From the NCBI GenBank assembly GCA_030737875.1, contig CM060922.1, forward strand, positions 234,154,335 through 234,218,334: a stretch of DNA of 64,000 nt. The letters are read 5' to 3'. Positions 36,191-48,668 of the stretch are shown here, one piece after another (position 1 is the stretch's first letter; each line of letters opens with the position of its first letter). A program made the position numbers and the translations under genes. A model generated the notes under the pieces. The model was not told where the DNA came from and did not search any database. It saw only the letters and a list, made by a program, of their open reading frames with translations. Source of the DNA: Allium sativum (taxonomy: Eukaryota > Streptophyta > Magnoliopsida > Asparagales > Amaryllidaceae).

Positions 36191-37857
36191 GTTTTCATGC
36201 TATTAATTTTAATTTCAGTTTTAAAAATAAATACCTTGTTTAAAAATTTTGGTCTTTACTAATAAGTTATATATATACTTTATTGTTTAGGAAATCTGAA
36301 ATTATATAGCATTAGTTTTAAAATAAAATAAGAATAGCATGGTTTCTAATCATATAAAAATATGATTTTTTTTATATGATTAATAGAAATATAAAAATAT
36401 GAATTTTGCATATATGATTTTTGATTTTTGAAAAATAAGTTCTGTGATTGTGAAAATATATTTTTCTTTGAAATGAAAATAAGATTTGCTAAGATCGAAA
36501 ATTATGATTTTTCTTTGATGTGAAAAATACAATTTTTGGTTTGATAAAAATATCATTTTTATCGTATGTATGTTATTTATAAAATGGTCGTACATAGAAA
36601 TAATCAATAATGGAGTAAAAATTCGATTTATATATATTGAACTTCGAATTAAAAATATGATTTTTATATATTGAACTTCGAATTAAAAATATGATTTTTA
36701 TATATTGAATAGCAAAATAAAAATTCGATTTTTTTTTACAGGTATGAAGCAATTATAAAAATATGATTTTTTAAATTTAAAGTGAATAAATAAAAATGTG
36801 ATTTTTATTTTAAAGACATCAAAATATAAAAATGTGTGATTTTTATATATGTAGTGGCTACGGGCAACGAAAATGACGAAGATGCGATAGCGATGAAGAT
36901 TTCTATCAATGAAGTGCCGTGGAGCTAGGATAGCTATATGTGAGAATTTCTCACCTTTCAATTTCTTTTTCTAGTTATATATATATACTAGGATGCAGAC
37001 GGTGCTTAGTAGCACCCGACACAATCGTCCACAGACCATGGACTTGTTTGTTTGGTTGCGTAGATTAGTTGGATTATTTGATTGAAATTGAATTGTGTGG
37101 TGAAATGAATTGATTTGATGATGTGTGAATGGCGTGGGCCTTCACTAGACCGGGGATAAGGCTAGGCCTCGTCCCGTTTCTAGTATCGTGCCGTTATGCT
37201 GCCGAAATTTTCTAAAAATAAGTTAGAAAAATAAAAAAGATCATTTTATTGAATAAATGAATTTAATAGAAATTCATAGGTTGAAATAAAATGTTTTATC
37301 GTTAAAAATATAATTTTTAACGTGAATGTGAATAAATGAATAGTTGTAAACAAATCGGCCGATTTGTTTGTATATACACTGATTTGACTGATATTGATTG
37401 GGTCGATAAATTTCACACATCGCCCAACTGCACAAATAAAATCTGTGTTTGATTGTTTGAAACCCCACACGGGTGTTGGGATGAAATTTGAAGTTCACTC
37501 ATCCTGATTGATTAAATATGTCGATCGATTGATTGACAGGCTGTTATAAGCGTTAGATATCTATATTTGATGCTTATACAGTGTAGTGCACTTTGGTTGA
37601 TGGTTGATTATTTTTCAATGCTATTATACATGTGTTGTATGAAAATCCATATAATTAACTTTATATGGTAATTGATTGGGCCTCATTCCAGTTTTAAAAT
37701 AGAAATATTTGAAATAGAAATATTCGAAATGGAATATTTGAAAATGTCAATATATGAAGCCGTGTTGATTAGATTGACGCCATTTTGACGTGAACGATAT
37801 TTATATCGATTTTATTCATTTTAAAATGAATATTAAAAAGTAATTTTGAAATCGAAT

Positions 37858-38532
37858 ATTTCGAAATGAATTGAATTGAAAACGATTTCGAAATGAATTG
37901 ATTTGAAAACGATTTCGAAATGAATTGAATTGAAAACGATTTCGAAATGAATTGATTTGAAAACGATTTCGAAATGAATTGAATTGAAAACAATTTCGAA
38001 ATGAATTGAATTGAAAACGATTTCGAAATGAATTGAATTGAAAACGATTTCGAAATGAATTGAATTGAAAACGATTTCGAAATGAATTGAATTGAAAACG
38101 ATTTCGAAATGAATTGAATCGAAAACGATTTCGAAATGAATTGAATTGAAAACGATTTCGAAATGAATTGAATTGAAAACGATTTCGAAATGAATTGAAT
38201 TGAAAACGATTTCGAAATGAATTGAATCGAAAACGATTTCGAAATGAATTGAATCGAAAACGATTTCGAAATAAATTGAATCGAAAACGATTTCGAAATG
38301 AATTGAATCGAAAACGATTTCGAAATGAATTGAATTGAAAACGATTTCGAAATGAATTGAATTGAAAACGATTTCGAAATGAATTGAATTGAAAACGATT
38401 TCGAAATGAATTGAATCGAAAATTATTTCGAAATGAATTGAATCGAAAACGATTTCGAAATGAATTGAATCGAAAACGATTTCGAAATGAATTGAATTGA
38501 AAACGATTTCGAAATGAATTGAATTGAAAACG
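37858..38532. repeat. 27-bp minisatellite in C 3' LTR
   Basis: About 25 units, two more than the 5' LTR. One unit has AAATAAATTG for AAATGAATTG (about 38270), which interrupts the open minus frame seen in the other LTR. Confidence 0.92.
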
Positions 38533-39434
38533 AATTCAAATTGAATTGAAAGTGAATTGAAAATGAATTCAAATTGAATAGAAAATTGAATTGAATAGAA
38601 ATGAATTTTAAAACGAAGTTATAAAGAAGAATTCAATTTTGATTTGAATTGAAATGGAAGTTGAAATTGCTTTGGAAACGAATTTTAAAACTATTTATAT
38701 AATTCGTTTTAAATAGAAATCGACGAAATATATATTATATATATTATATATATAATATAATGGCCTGAATAGAACGCGCCGCGCCGCGGCAGTTCGCGAA
38801 TTTCGACCATTTATTTCAAACGGACATTACGGGAGATCCGACCGTCGGATTCTCCTAAAACTGGAACCGTTGGGTTCGTATCGAAAATAGCTTTCTAATG
38901 AACGTTAGAAATTTGAAATCTAACGGTTGGATTTGGAGATACGTCCAAATCAAATTCGAAAAAGGTCGTTGTAAGTGCAGTTCGATGACCGTTGATGGAA
39001 ATCGACTGTACAGGCCTTGATAAAATTATTAAAAATAGTAATAATTTATGTAAAATCATAAGAAATGATTTAGAAAGAATTGGGATGAAAAACTCCATAT
39101 TTGAAAAGATAAAAATAGATTTTTATCGAAATGAACTAGTTTTGAACTAGAATTATAATTCTGTTTATTTTTAAATAAATAAATTGAATTTAAAAAGGGT
39201 TTTAAAAATAACCAGAATATCCAATGATTGCATTGGAGTGGATTTGAATCGAAATTGTCTTCGGAATATTTCGATGTTGGAATTCGTGATTATACAGGTG
39301 TTGTTATGGAAATTTGAAAGATATATATTTATATCGTTATTTCCAATACGACATTTGTTAATCGTAGAATTTGATATTGAATATAAGCCGGGATATTTTC
39401 TATTCAGAGCCTTGTATTTAATATCAAATGTGAT

Positions 39435-40259
39435 TTGGGTTTGTCGTGAATGGTGTCTTCACTAACACCGTTCTTGAACCCAATTGAGAAATGATTAAAT
39501 CTTTTTATTTAGATTTAATGAAAGGTACCAATTAAATAATATTTAATTGGAATTGAATTGATATTGATTTTTGGGTTTATCGTGGACAGTGTTTTAAATA
39601 ACACTTGTTCTTTAACCCGATAATTAATGGAATGATATTTTGGGTTTACCGTGAACCGTGTTTTAAATGACACTGATTCTTTAACCCAGTTAACGATTAA
39701 AACTAAGTGGAGTTTTAATGAATCTTTAATTAGATTGAAATAATCGAGAATGGAGTATCACCAGTTTACTCCAGGCGATAGTTAAATCTTTAATTAGATT
39801 TTAACGTGAAATGGTAATTGAATTTACCGATAACACTGTGGTGTTAGATATGAAGTATTACCAGTTTTACTTCATGGGATAAATAGGTTGGGATTGGGAA
39901 ATTAAAACAAATGATTACTTCGCTAAGGTTCGTTAATCCCGACTAGTTTGAATTGATATTCAAAAATAGATTAAAGAATAAATTAAAGAATTTATCTTTG
40001 ATAAAATTAATGGGAACCTTTCCCTATGAATGTGAAATTTAGAAATTGACTGTCGGTTAGCCAAACAGAATGGTTTTCTGAATATTGATCTGATGTTGGT
40101 TTCGGCCTTCGAGGTTAATATTTGGGGAATTATTCTCTTGATTAATTTACGGTTAGTGACTAATGAATTGGAATGAGGCGTATGTTGTGTTTGTGTAACA
40201 CTTATTTAAAATATACGCGAGTTATTCGGAAAGTCCGGGTTTATCCCATTCTGAATAAC
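39435..40259 (+). other. Serial hairpin region in C 3' LTR
   Basis: Near-identical copy of 31408-32231 with all listed stems present. Confidence 0.65.
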
Positions 40260-41897
40260 TGATACGACGATAAGTCGAAGATGAAGACGATGGTCGAAGA
40301 CCGGAGGTCTTCACGTCGTTTGGGTCATTACTGATGATGTTGATTGGGATGTACACCCAAGAAGATGGAAACAGTTGGTGATCGTCCAGACGTACTTGGA
40401 GATCGATGGATATGCGGGGTACTAGGTGCCTCCGGTTTCGTTCAGACCCAGAACGGACTCGTAAATGGACTGTGTGTCTGACATTGGATTTTAGTCCGTG
40501 TGATTGATCTCTATTAAATATATATCTGCTTGGCGGCGGAGAATTTATTCTCTTGCTTAACGCCCTTCTCTGAGACGTACGAGCTCAGGGGTTATATATT
40601 GATGGATATCAAACGCATCGAGTGAATTGCCTGTGTGGCATGCCTAAGTGGCAATTGATCGAGGCTTCTATTGAAAAACAAAGTCTTGTGGTGATGATCA
40701 AAGCACGGCCTTTGTGGCGTAGCTTTGTGTAACGTTTACCTCGCGAGTTTCACACCCGGTATGAACCAAAAACGGGAGACGGACCTCAGGGGGGACATGC
40801 ATTTTCTTTCTAGCTAGAAGTGGCGTCAGTGGTTTTACACGCCCTGACGAGTTTGACTTATATGGTTGTTGCTGTTGCGAGGCGCCTCGGTTTGATCGGA
40901 CGATCCGGGTCCGATGGAGTCATTTAGTTGGCTCACCTACGCCCCAAACGGCGGAGAAACGTATTGTTCAGGCATTATAATCCACATCGGTGGACCGGCC
41001 CTGACGATCCAAGGTACGGTTGCGGCTGTGCCTAAGGGGCGGGCTAGAGCGTCTCGAATCGGTTGAGGACTATCTTTTGCCTCGGTTCATAGACGGAAAT
41101 CCAATTTCCAAATACGTGACATTTGCGGTTTTATTTGTAAACCTATTTATGGCGACATAGTGGCATGGGACGCTCATGACGCCTATGATTGATACTTATG
41201 ATTTGAAGTTGTTTTATACACTATGCACTTATAATAGTATCAAACGATTTGTTTTAACCGTATCAAGCATTCTTTGGCTGTTATAAGGGAAAACCCTATC
41301 CTCGGCTGCGTTGCATTGTGTGATGGGACCTGGGTCTTATAACAGCTTCATTTTTCTTTATTTAGCATTGCGTTGTTTGTTTTATGCACTAGTATTCTTG
41401 GGAGGAAACCCGTTCCGTGTTATACGGCGTGGTCCCTTGATTTACCTAATGATTTAAAATAAAGATTAATAACTGTTTTAGTTCTCACACCAGTCACATG
41501 ACTGACCTGGAGTTTATTGTTTTAACCTAAACTCTGGGTGCCCCTATTTTGACACGGGCAGCTAGTAGTTTCGGTTTTGCAGATTTATATTCACAGGATC
41601 CTGGTTTACAGCTGGAATGATATCCGGAAAGCTTTGTATCCGTATATCTCCTCTAGTTATGTATTGTATTATTTGCCGCTGCTATGTATTTAAATGTAAT
41701 TTAAATCTCTGATATTTCTGTGTAATATTCTTTTATACTCTGTATATTCTTGTAATCTGATGCATTGTTGTAATATACAATGAAATGTTCTTCTGTATGC
41801 ATTCTGATTTGTCGTGTTCTCAAACGATAGGGCGTTTCGAACGGCCTGGATCGGTTTAGCGACTGGTTCAGACCGAGCGAAATTCCTTGCCGTCACA

Positions 41898-42453
41898 AGA
41901 TTTCTCAGTTTTTTAGATTTTTGATTTCTAAAAAGACAGAATTCAAAAATACAGGATCTTGAAATAATTTTTTAGTATACTGAAATTTGCAGAAATTTTA
42001 CTTTTTTTTTTACGGACGAAGTGTGTTTCAACTAATGTAAAAGTTTTAAGGCTAAGTTCAACTACTGTAAAAAGTTTCTAAACTAAGAGAAATAAAAAAC
42101 TGGCAATCTCTAGTTGTTACCTGTTTGGGCCCAGCACGCTTCCAATCCTTACGATTCTCCTGTTCTTCTACGGCTTCATGGCTCACTCTGCCAAACGCCA
42201 ATGACCACTGGATACTAATCAGGACTCCAGGAAATGACTGAAGGATTCCAAGCAGTAAACAAACTTAGAAGCTTTTGTTTATGATTGTTAGAACTCATAA
42301 ATTTAAAACAGATAATTTTACTCAATACAAACTTTTTATTGATAATTGAGGAGAATACAAAAAAGTAAACTCAAGCTCACACACTAATTTACAAACTATG
42401 AAAATATTTCCTCTGGCTAACTTTTAATGCCCTTCACAAATGTCTTCAGGTCT
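41898..42453 (-). other. EPRV leader (RNA 5' region and terminal repeat)
   Basis: Non-coding stretch between the TATA box (42454-42462) and the primer site. With 26887-26945 added it gives a leader of roughly 600 nt, the usual size in caulimovirids. AATAAA (minus, 42335-42340) lies about 90 bp after the expected RNA start and is a candidate polyadenylation signal. 41898-41986 repeats 63660-63748 and is the terminally redundant block. Confidence 0.6.
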
Positions 42454-42462
42454 TCTTATAGC
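42454..42462 (-). promoter_or_regulatory. Candidate EPRV pregenomic RNA promoter (TATA box)
   Basis: Minus-strand GCTATAAGA lies downstream of the last viral ORF (ending 42630), where the 35S-type promoter of caulimovirids sits. An ACGTGG core is about 40-50 bp upstream (near 42490). Function inferred from position and motif only. Confidence 0.5.
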
Positions 42463-42629
42463 TACTCCACACTGCCTTAGTCATTTTCAGATAAGGCCAC
42501 GTTACTTGATGCTTTTACCATTCTTTGATTAAAGAATTCTCCTTTTTAGATACCTTTCCATCTGCCTGGACAGGTGTTATTTCTTTTTAAAGTTGCCATA
42601 TTATCTTGTCGGGACAGCTGGACAGATGT

Positions 42630-43661
42630 TTATTCATCCAGGAAGTCCTTTTCTTTTCCAGAGTTATCTACAGGTTTGTCATGCGAATCTTTACTTTTTG
42701 AGGGTCCCACTTCACATTGTAATGTTTCCCACTTTATTCCATGTAATATTAATTTCTTCTGCAGATCCTCTGTCATATTCTTTTTAAGAAAGTGTTTATA
42801 TGCTGTCTTATGTGCTTCCCATTGTAGAATTTTTTCCACAAACTGGATTATATCTTCTTTTGCCCCTGCCTTTGGAAATTTACTAACTGTCAGAATTAAT
42901 TCATTAGGGTCAGACTCATAAGTCCAAATATTGCTTGATAAGGCTTCAATAGTTCTTCGCATTAGACTTGCTAGCTGCTTTGCTCTTGTTGCTGATATCA
43001 CATCCTCTTCAACCAGGAACATGTTCTGGAAGAATTTTGGCATCAACCTTTTCGATCCCATATTCATCTCTACCATGGATATACATTCCTTTCTTTCTTC
43101 AGGAATAACTTGATTACATGCTAAGTAAATATTGCTATGCTTAATTGCTTTTGAAAAAGTGTAAACTGCATTTCTTATTTTGGGTAGTCCTTTGAGATTG
43201 TTAAGGGTACTGTCTGTATAGATGCAATAAATCAAACCTGCTTTATATAAGCCTCTCACCACTGATGGATCAGCTTCAGGATGAATATATACTTTATTCA
43301 GATCATAACCATAACCTGAATGTATTCCTTTACAAGAATCTGGTTCCAGTAATATTGGTTTTACCCAATTACTAAACCATGTAATAAATTTGTTATTATG
43401 CTTTTTTACCTCTGAGGGCTTATTGACTGATTTCTCAGACATTTGAGTAACTTCATTAATCATATCTTTTTGTACTTTTCTGAACATAATTTTTGAATAG
43501 GATACCATATGATGGAAGAAGAACCTTAGTTCCTCCTTTTTCTCGTCATCTATAGTGATTAAATATTGCTCAAAGGCTTCTTGTGCTTTAAGTACTTCAT
43601 TATATATCTCATCAAAGATACTTAGATAATTAATTGTATCATCTTTCCTTCCCGCCATCAT
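42630..43661 (-). CDS. EPRV transactivator/inclusion-body-like protein, undisturbed ORF
   Basis: 343 codons from tandem ATGs at 43661, with no stop or frameshift, unlike the rest of the virus. The middle contains GLIYCIYTDSTLNNL preceded by a His-Pro-Glu-Ala-Asp context, resembling the conserved core of caulimovirid TAV proteins (GLI..IYT). In relatives this protein lets the ribosome re-initiate on polycistronic RNA and forms inclusion bodies. The ends are charged and Lys-rich. The start overlaps the pol reading frame by 23 nt, as is common in these viruses. Family assignment rests on the short core motif and the position after RNase H. Whether it is expressed cannot be told. Confidence 0.6.
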   Translation of the reverse strand: MMAGRKDDTINYLSIFDEIYNEVLKAQEAFEQYLITIDDEKKEELRFFFHHMVSYSKIMFRKVQKDMINEVTQMSEKSVNKPSEVKKHNNKFITWFSNWVKPILLEPDSCKGIHSGYGYDLNKVYIHPEADPSVVRGLYKAGLIYCIYTDSTLNNLKGLPKIRNAVYTFSKAIKHSNIYLACNQVIPEERKECISMVEMNMGSKRLMPKFFQNMFLVEEDVISATRAKQLASLMRRTIEALSSNIWTYESDPNELILTVSKFPKAGAKEDIIQFVEKILQWEAHKTAYKHFLKKNMTEDLQKKLILHGIKWETLQCEVGPSKSKDSHDKPVDNSGKEKDFLDE

Positions 43662-43985
43662 GCAATTCTCCGCTTAAAGTATCTGCCAGAAAGTTAGTTT
43701 TCCCAGGAATATGTTCAATGTCAAAATTAAATTCAGAAAACCATGACTGCCATCTTATTAACCTTTTATTGGGTCCTATGTCAAGTATTTTTTTTTTATT
43801 CTAGATTTTGCAGTAATGGAGTCTGTGCGTTTCTTAAAAGATTTATTTAAATATAAATAAAATGCCTTAATACTATTTTTAATAGCTAAAAGTTCTTTGT
43901 CATTGGAGTGGTAGTTTAATTCACTTTGTTTAAATGTTCCAGATTTATATCTACATAACTTTTCTTGGTTATTTCTGATAGCCAC
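43639..43985 (-). pseudogene. EPRV RNase H, C-terminal part, frameshifted
   Basis: Two adjoining frames make up the end of RNase H. The first (43985-43776) holds the motif LNYHSNDKELLAI. The second holds the terminal IEHIPGKTNFLADTLS signature. The shift lies in a run of about nine A (plus-strand T run at about 43786-43794), as expected from slippage. A stop (TAG where Trp is conserved) separates it from the preceding piece at about 43995. RNase H removes the RNA template during reverse transcription. Confidence 0.8.
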
Positions 43986-43997
43986 TAGGGCTGCTCC

Positions 43998-44555
43998 CTA
44001 ATATGAGTCTGAAGCATCTGTGTATATAATTAATTCATCTGTTTCTAATGGTAAAGATAATTTAGGCATATTTTCACAAATCTTTTTAATATGCTGAACA
44101 TATTTTGTATCATCTTCTGTCCATTGCCATTTATAATTCTTTATAAGTTTTTGCTGCAAAGAGGCTCTTAATTTTGCTAATTTGTTAATAAATATATCAG
44201 CATAATTTAAACATCCTAAAAATCTTTGTAATTGTTTTGTATCTTCTAATTGATCAGGAAATTCTCTAATTTTTGTAAGTATATGTGGTTGTAATTCTAT
44301 GTCTCCGCTATCTATGGTTATACCTAAGAAGTCTATTTTTTGTACACTGATAATTGCTTTTTTAGCAGAAAGAGTTATTCCTCTTTTTATACATGTATCT
44401 ATTACTAAATTATAGTGTTTAATATGGTCTTCTATATTGGCAGAAAATATTAAAATATCATCAACATATACAATACAATAATCATCATGTTGTTTTAATA
44501 CTTCATCCATTCTTCTTTGAAATATTTGTGGTGCATTTTTTAATCCAAAGGGCAT
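43998..44555 (-). pseudogene. EPRV reverse transcriptase core and RNase H start
   Basis: Contains the MPFGLKNAPQIFQ block, the catalytic YVDDILIF box, and the beginning of RNase H (IYTDASDSY). The catalytic aspartates are present. It is in frame with the preceding piece; the break between them is TAA at 44577-44579, where a Gln codon is expected. It ends at TAG where Trp is expected. Confidence 0.88.
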
Positions 44556-44576
44556 AACTAGCCATTCATATTGTCC

Positions 44577-44937
44577 TTATGGACAGCTGAAGGCAATATA
44601 TGGTATAGATTCTTCTGTTAATTTTATTTGCCAAAATCCACTTTTGCAATCCATTTTTGTAAACCATTTTTTGTTTTGTATTTTATTTAATAATACTTCT
44701 TTATTTGGTAAATAATATCCATCAAAGATTGTAGCATCATTTAAGGCAATATAATTAAAAACTATTCTAGCTTTACCTCTAACAATTTCACAGTGTTTTC
44801 TAACTATAAATGCAGGAGAACTATGTGGACTGTTAGATGGTCTAATTACTTTTAATTCTAAAAGTTCTTTAATTTGGACCTTAAATTCTTCTAGATCTTC
44901 TAAAGAATATTTCATAGGTCTTACTCTTATTATTTTA
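44577..44937 (-). pseudogene. EPRV reverse transcriptase, N-terminal part
   Basis: Carries the RPSNSPHSSPAF block and the KMDCKSGFWQI palm motif. Upstream sequence continues at 59434 on the far side of element D, whose TTTTA duplication lies exactly at this border; the frame is continuous across it once D and one duplication are removed. Confidence 0.85.
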
Positions 44938-46424
44938 TGTAACACCCCACCTCCGCCAATGCCACGCTTGCAAGCACACTAGCTTTGGAGGGGCGTTAAA
45001 CGAGGTAAACATGCATGCAGATATCTCAAGACAGAACATATAAGTAAAAACAGAGTAAATAAAGCAGCGGATAAAACTAACATTTCAAAACCATAGTCAA
45101 GTTACATCAAAGTACTTGGTCATTATTTTCCCAACAAAACAAAGTCTAGAAAACATAAACTGAAAACTGGAAACAACATAAAGTAACTATCCCCAAAGCA
45201 GAATAAAGCCATAGCGTGCTCAAGACCAAACCGTACGTGAGCTATTCAGAAAAGCAGCTAAAGATCCAAGCTAGGTACCAGTGTTCCTGAAACACCCCAC
45301 CTCCGTTAGGGTCACTCTCAAAGGGAATGCCCTAATTTTGGTGGAGGTTTATAAGTATAAGTCACAGATATACAAGACAGATATAAAAACACATATTTTT
45401 GAACAGCGGAAAACAACAACTTTTATTCCATTAAAATATGTGTTACACAAACCATGCCATAATTGTCTTACAATATTTCCAAAATCATAACTGTCTTGAT
45501 TACATTGTTTAAAGAAGCATAAAGAAAACATAAATAAACTGCAAAAGTTACATAGTTGTTGTCCAAAGCCATAGTCCAAAACGAAAAGATCCAAGCAATA
45601 CATTCTTTCTTTTCAAGCTGGATATGAAGGCTGGTCAAGCTGCGGTATTCCCTCCCTATGGACCTGGGGGGGGGGGGGAACGGAAGAAAAGAAGAAGAAA
45701 GAAAAGTAGAGTCAGACATAAAGCCTGAGTAAGTCTAGGGCTATTCAGTCTATGAATAAAGAACTGGGTATGATAAGTATAAACTAGAAATGGGAAAGCA
45801 CCATAAACTTAGTTAAGTTGTCTAGGGTCGAATATACTATCGTACCCCATATTAATCTCTGTACCCATATAAACTAGTTCCCAACGGGCACCCCATAATC
45901 AGGGTGAAGTGATCCATTTTATGATGATCGGCTCCTACTCGCGTAGTTACATGTGTCTTACGGCCCCCGATGTTGTAGTTACCTGTGCTGGTCCCACCAT
46001 GGGGTGTATCAAGTCCCATGGTGGCGGCCCGACACAACCCTAGAATGCACAGGTAGGCTACTGGTGCCCAGTGCCTTATTTTTCTGCGCCGGAGTGTGTG
46101 CATGCCCGCACCCCGTTAGAACCTACACTGCTGCACCACCGCCGTCGATTTGACCGCTTACAATCAGCCCAGTAATCGTGCCCCACCCTGTCTAGTTTCA
46201 GGGTATCATGATACCTTGTAGGGTTACTACGAAAAGGGTCCACCGCTACTAGGTTTTCTATTTCTAGCCAACATGCTAAGTTGGTTAAGTGTTTTATAAA
46301 CCTAACCCCCAATCAGTCTGTTTAGTTTAGCATGTTCCATTTTGATTAAGTATTAATATAATTTACTTAATCCTATCAATCCTGACTCAGCCTTAATTGT
46401 CTTATTAAAGCCTTGACCTCTCAC

Positions 46425-46606
46425 ATTAGACAGGTATTGTTGTGGCTGCCTGTTGCCGGTTGGGTCCGGGAAGTCTTACGCCACAACTCAGTCTAACCTC
46501 GGGTCCTTATTGGGCTCCGTGTTTAACCACCCACATTGGATAGGTATTGTTGTGACTACTGGACAGTCGGGCGGTTCCGGGCAGGTTTACATCACAACTC
46601 AATCCA
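46425..46606 (-). other. Twin hairpin element in solo LTR E
   Basis: First: TTAGAC/GTCTAA outside, GTTGTGGC/GCCACAAC inside. Second: TTGGAT/ATCCAA outside, GTTGTGA/TCACAAC inside. Compared with B and D several pairs are exchanged on both arms together. Confidence 0.7.
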
Positions 46607-48668
46607 ACCTCGGGTTAAACACATCGTATTTTTCTACATTTACATATTTTGTCTCTTTTCTTTTTATATGTAAATATTTGCGGCCCATTATTCAAATTCA
46701 TCTTTATTGGTTAAGATTTATTTATGCCACTTAATTGTTTTTCAAAGTTATTGGTGTGCGTTAAACATGCCAACACATATGTTCTATATTTTAGCCCAAA
46801 CGTCATTACCCCCGTTTTATACGTTTGTTCCAATGTAAGGTGTGTTGGGTTTAATACTTAAACCCAATTTAGCCATATGAAAAGGGGAGGCTATAACATG
46901 GTGTTTATAAGGTAACATGAAAAGGGGGAGTGTGAACGCATGAACTTGCAACGAACGATTCAATTAACATAAAATAGGCACATGTGAACTTGCAACTGTA
47001 ACATCATATAATCATGGCATCACATGAATCATTTTATCCATATAATCATAGCATAAACAATACTTAAACATAAATCATTCTATTCATATGGTTAATGCAT
47101 AGACAATACTTAATCATGAATTATTTTACTCATATGATTATGGCATAAGCAGTACTTAAACATGAATTATTCTAGTCATATGATAATGGCATAAACTTAA
47201 ACATGAATCATAGGTCAACTAACCATGTAAACTTGAAATTAAGAATCTAACTAAATTAGATATCATTATTATTGGCACAGGGTCTTGACTAGAAATATAA
47301 GCCTATATTTTTATTTAGGCATGATATAAACTAATCGTGTTCATAAAATCACTACATGTTAACAAAAAGGTGCTTACTTTTGTCACTAATACAAAAGTAT
47401 GGTTCAACTAGAATTATCCCAACCTAATTCTTATATGAATCATGGTTTTCATTCTATTCATAGAATTATAGCATAAACATATCTAAACTTACATCATGGT
47501 TTTTATTTTATCTATGTAAACTTGCAAGAGGAATGTAATTCTAATGTAAATTATGATAACAACATGAGCCTTAAAACATGTTTCTCAATTGGGCATAATA
47601 ACGAACATAGTTTAGTCATGTTCATAAAATTAATACAAATTTACAAAGATGCGTGCTTTTGTTACTATCACAAAAATATGATTTTTATACTTGAACTATG
47701 ATGCCAATTCCAACATAACTTCATATGAATCATAATACTTAGGTGAATCAAATTACACTAAAGATGACCATAGAATTTTACATCATGTTGTCATAACAAT
47801 AGATCATGGACTTGCATGAATTTCAAAATAAACTATTACAACATATAGTTGTTGTTTCAACATGAATCTTATACTTGCATTTACCAAATGGGTGTTGTAA
47901 ATAACTACCACAAACATGTAGTTCAATATGAATCATATGCTTGCATAAGTCCAAATCAAAATTCCACAACATGTGGTTGTCAACATAAGTCACATACTTG
48001 TATGAATCAAACCATAGCATTGCCAAATCGTTTAGAATCAAAATAACATACAAATATAAGTCATTATCGCCACAATTCCATTTCGTTTCCAACGCAAATC
48101 GCATACTTGCAAATATCCAATCGTATACCATAATATTCCCAAATCGTTTTGCATCAAAGCAACATACAAATATAGATTATTATCGCCGAAATTCCATTTC
48201 TTACATTACACAAATCAACACAATTATTTAATTCACATCGGAATAGCACTCTACTTACAACGTATGACGAATCTTCAATTCAGGAATCTGAATTCTGAAT
48301 TTGGAGATGCTATCCTTTGTTGTAGGCGTTGCTTTGATTGATTTGACGTTGCTTTCAGCTTTTGATTTATTCCTAATTGTCTCTCTATTTCCGACGGCTA
48401 TCTTTAGTCTCTCCTCAGCAACATGATGGTCTCAGCTCCATTTTAGTCTGTGTGAATTAGGGTTAGTCTTAGGTCCTTTTTATAGAGTTTGTGAGTTGAT
48501 TTAGACCGTCGATGAAGCTTGGTTCAATAATAGCCATTCATTTGAAGGAGAGACCAACCAGGAGCTGACACCTAGCCCTAGTGACAAGGCAAGGCTCAGA
48601 AAATCGACCAAACACAGACCTGGCCAGCCAGGACTTGACCAGACCTGACCAGTAGGTCATTTTTGACC

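Larger units (their letters stand above)
26946..41897 (+). mobile_element. Element C: non-coding retrotransposon with ~7 kb LTRs
   Basis: Two LTRs (26946-33871, 6926 bp; 34910-41897, 6988 bp) flank only 1038 bp. Termini are TGTAATAACCC and CCGTCACA; a tRNA-Met primer site and polypurine tract are in place; the target duplication is AGATT (26941-26945, 41898-41902). There is no gag or pol, so it is non-autonomous and LARD-like. The LTR copies are very similar, with few point differences plus a change in minisatellite copy number, so the insertion is fairly recent. It lies in the EPRV leader, whose empty-site equivalent is at about 63655-63670. Confidence 0.93.
34910..41897 (+). repeat. Element C 3' LTR
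   Basis: 6988 bp, collinear with the 5' LTR: candidate exon at about 35817-36190 (frame 35889-36206), AT-rich repeats 36360-36840, minisatellite 37858-38532, serial hairpins 39435-40259, hairpin pair 41487-41545. The 62-bp length difference is mostly two extra 27-bp minisatellite units. Confidence 0.93.

Noticed and set aside
45852..46312. ORFs with basic and Cys-rich translations in solo LTR E
   Set aside because: Several frames overlap on both strands in the GC-richer part of an LTR that also contains the twin hairpins; no family resemblance.
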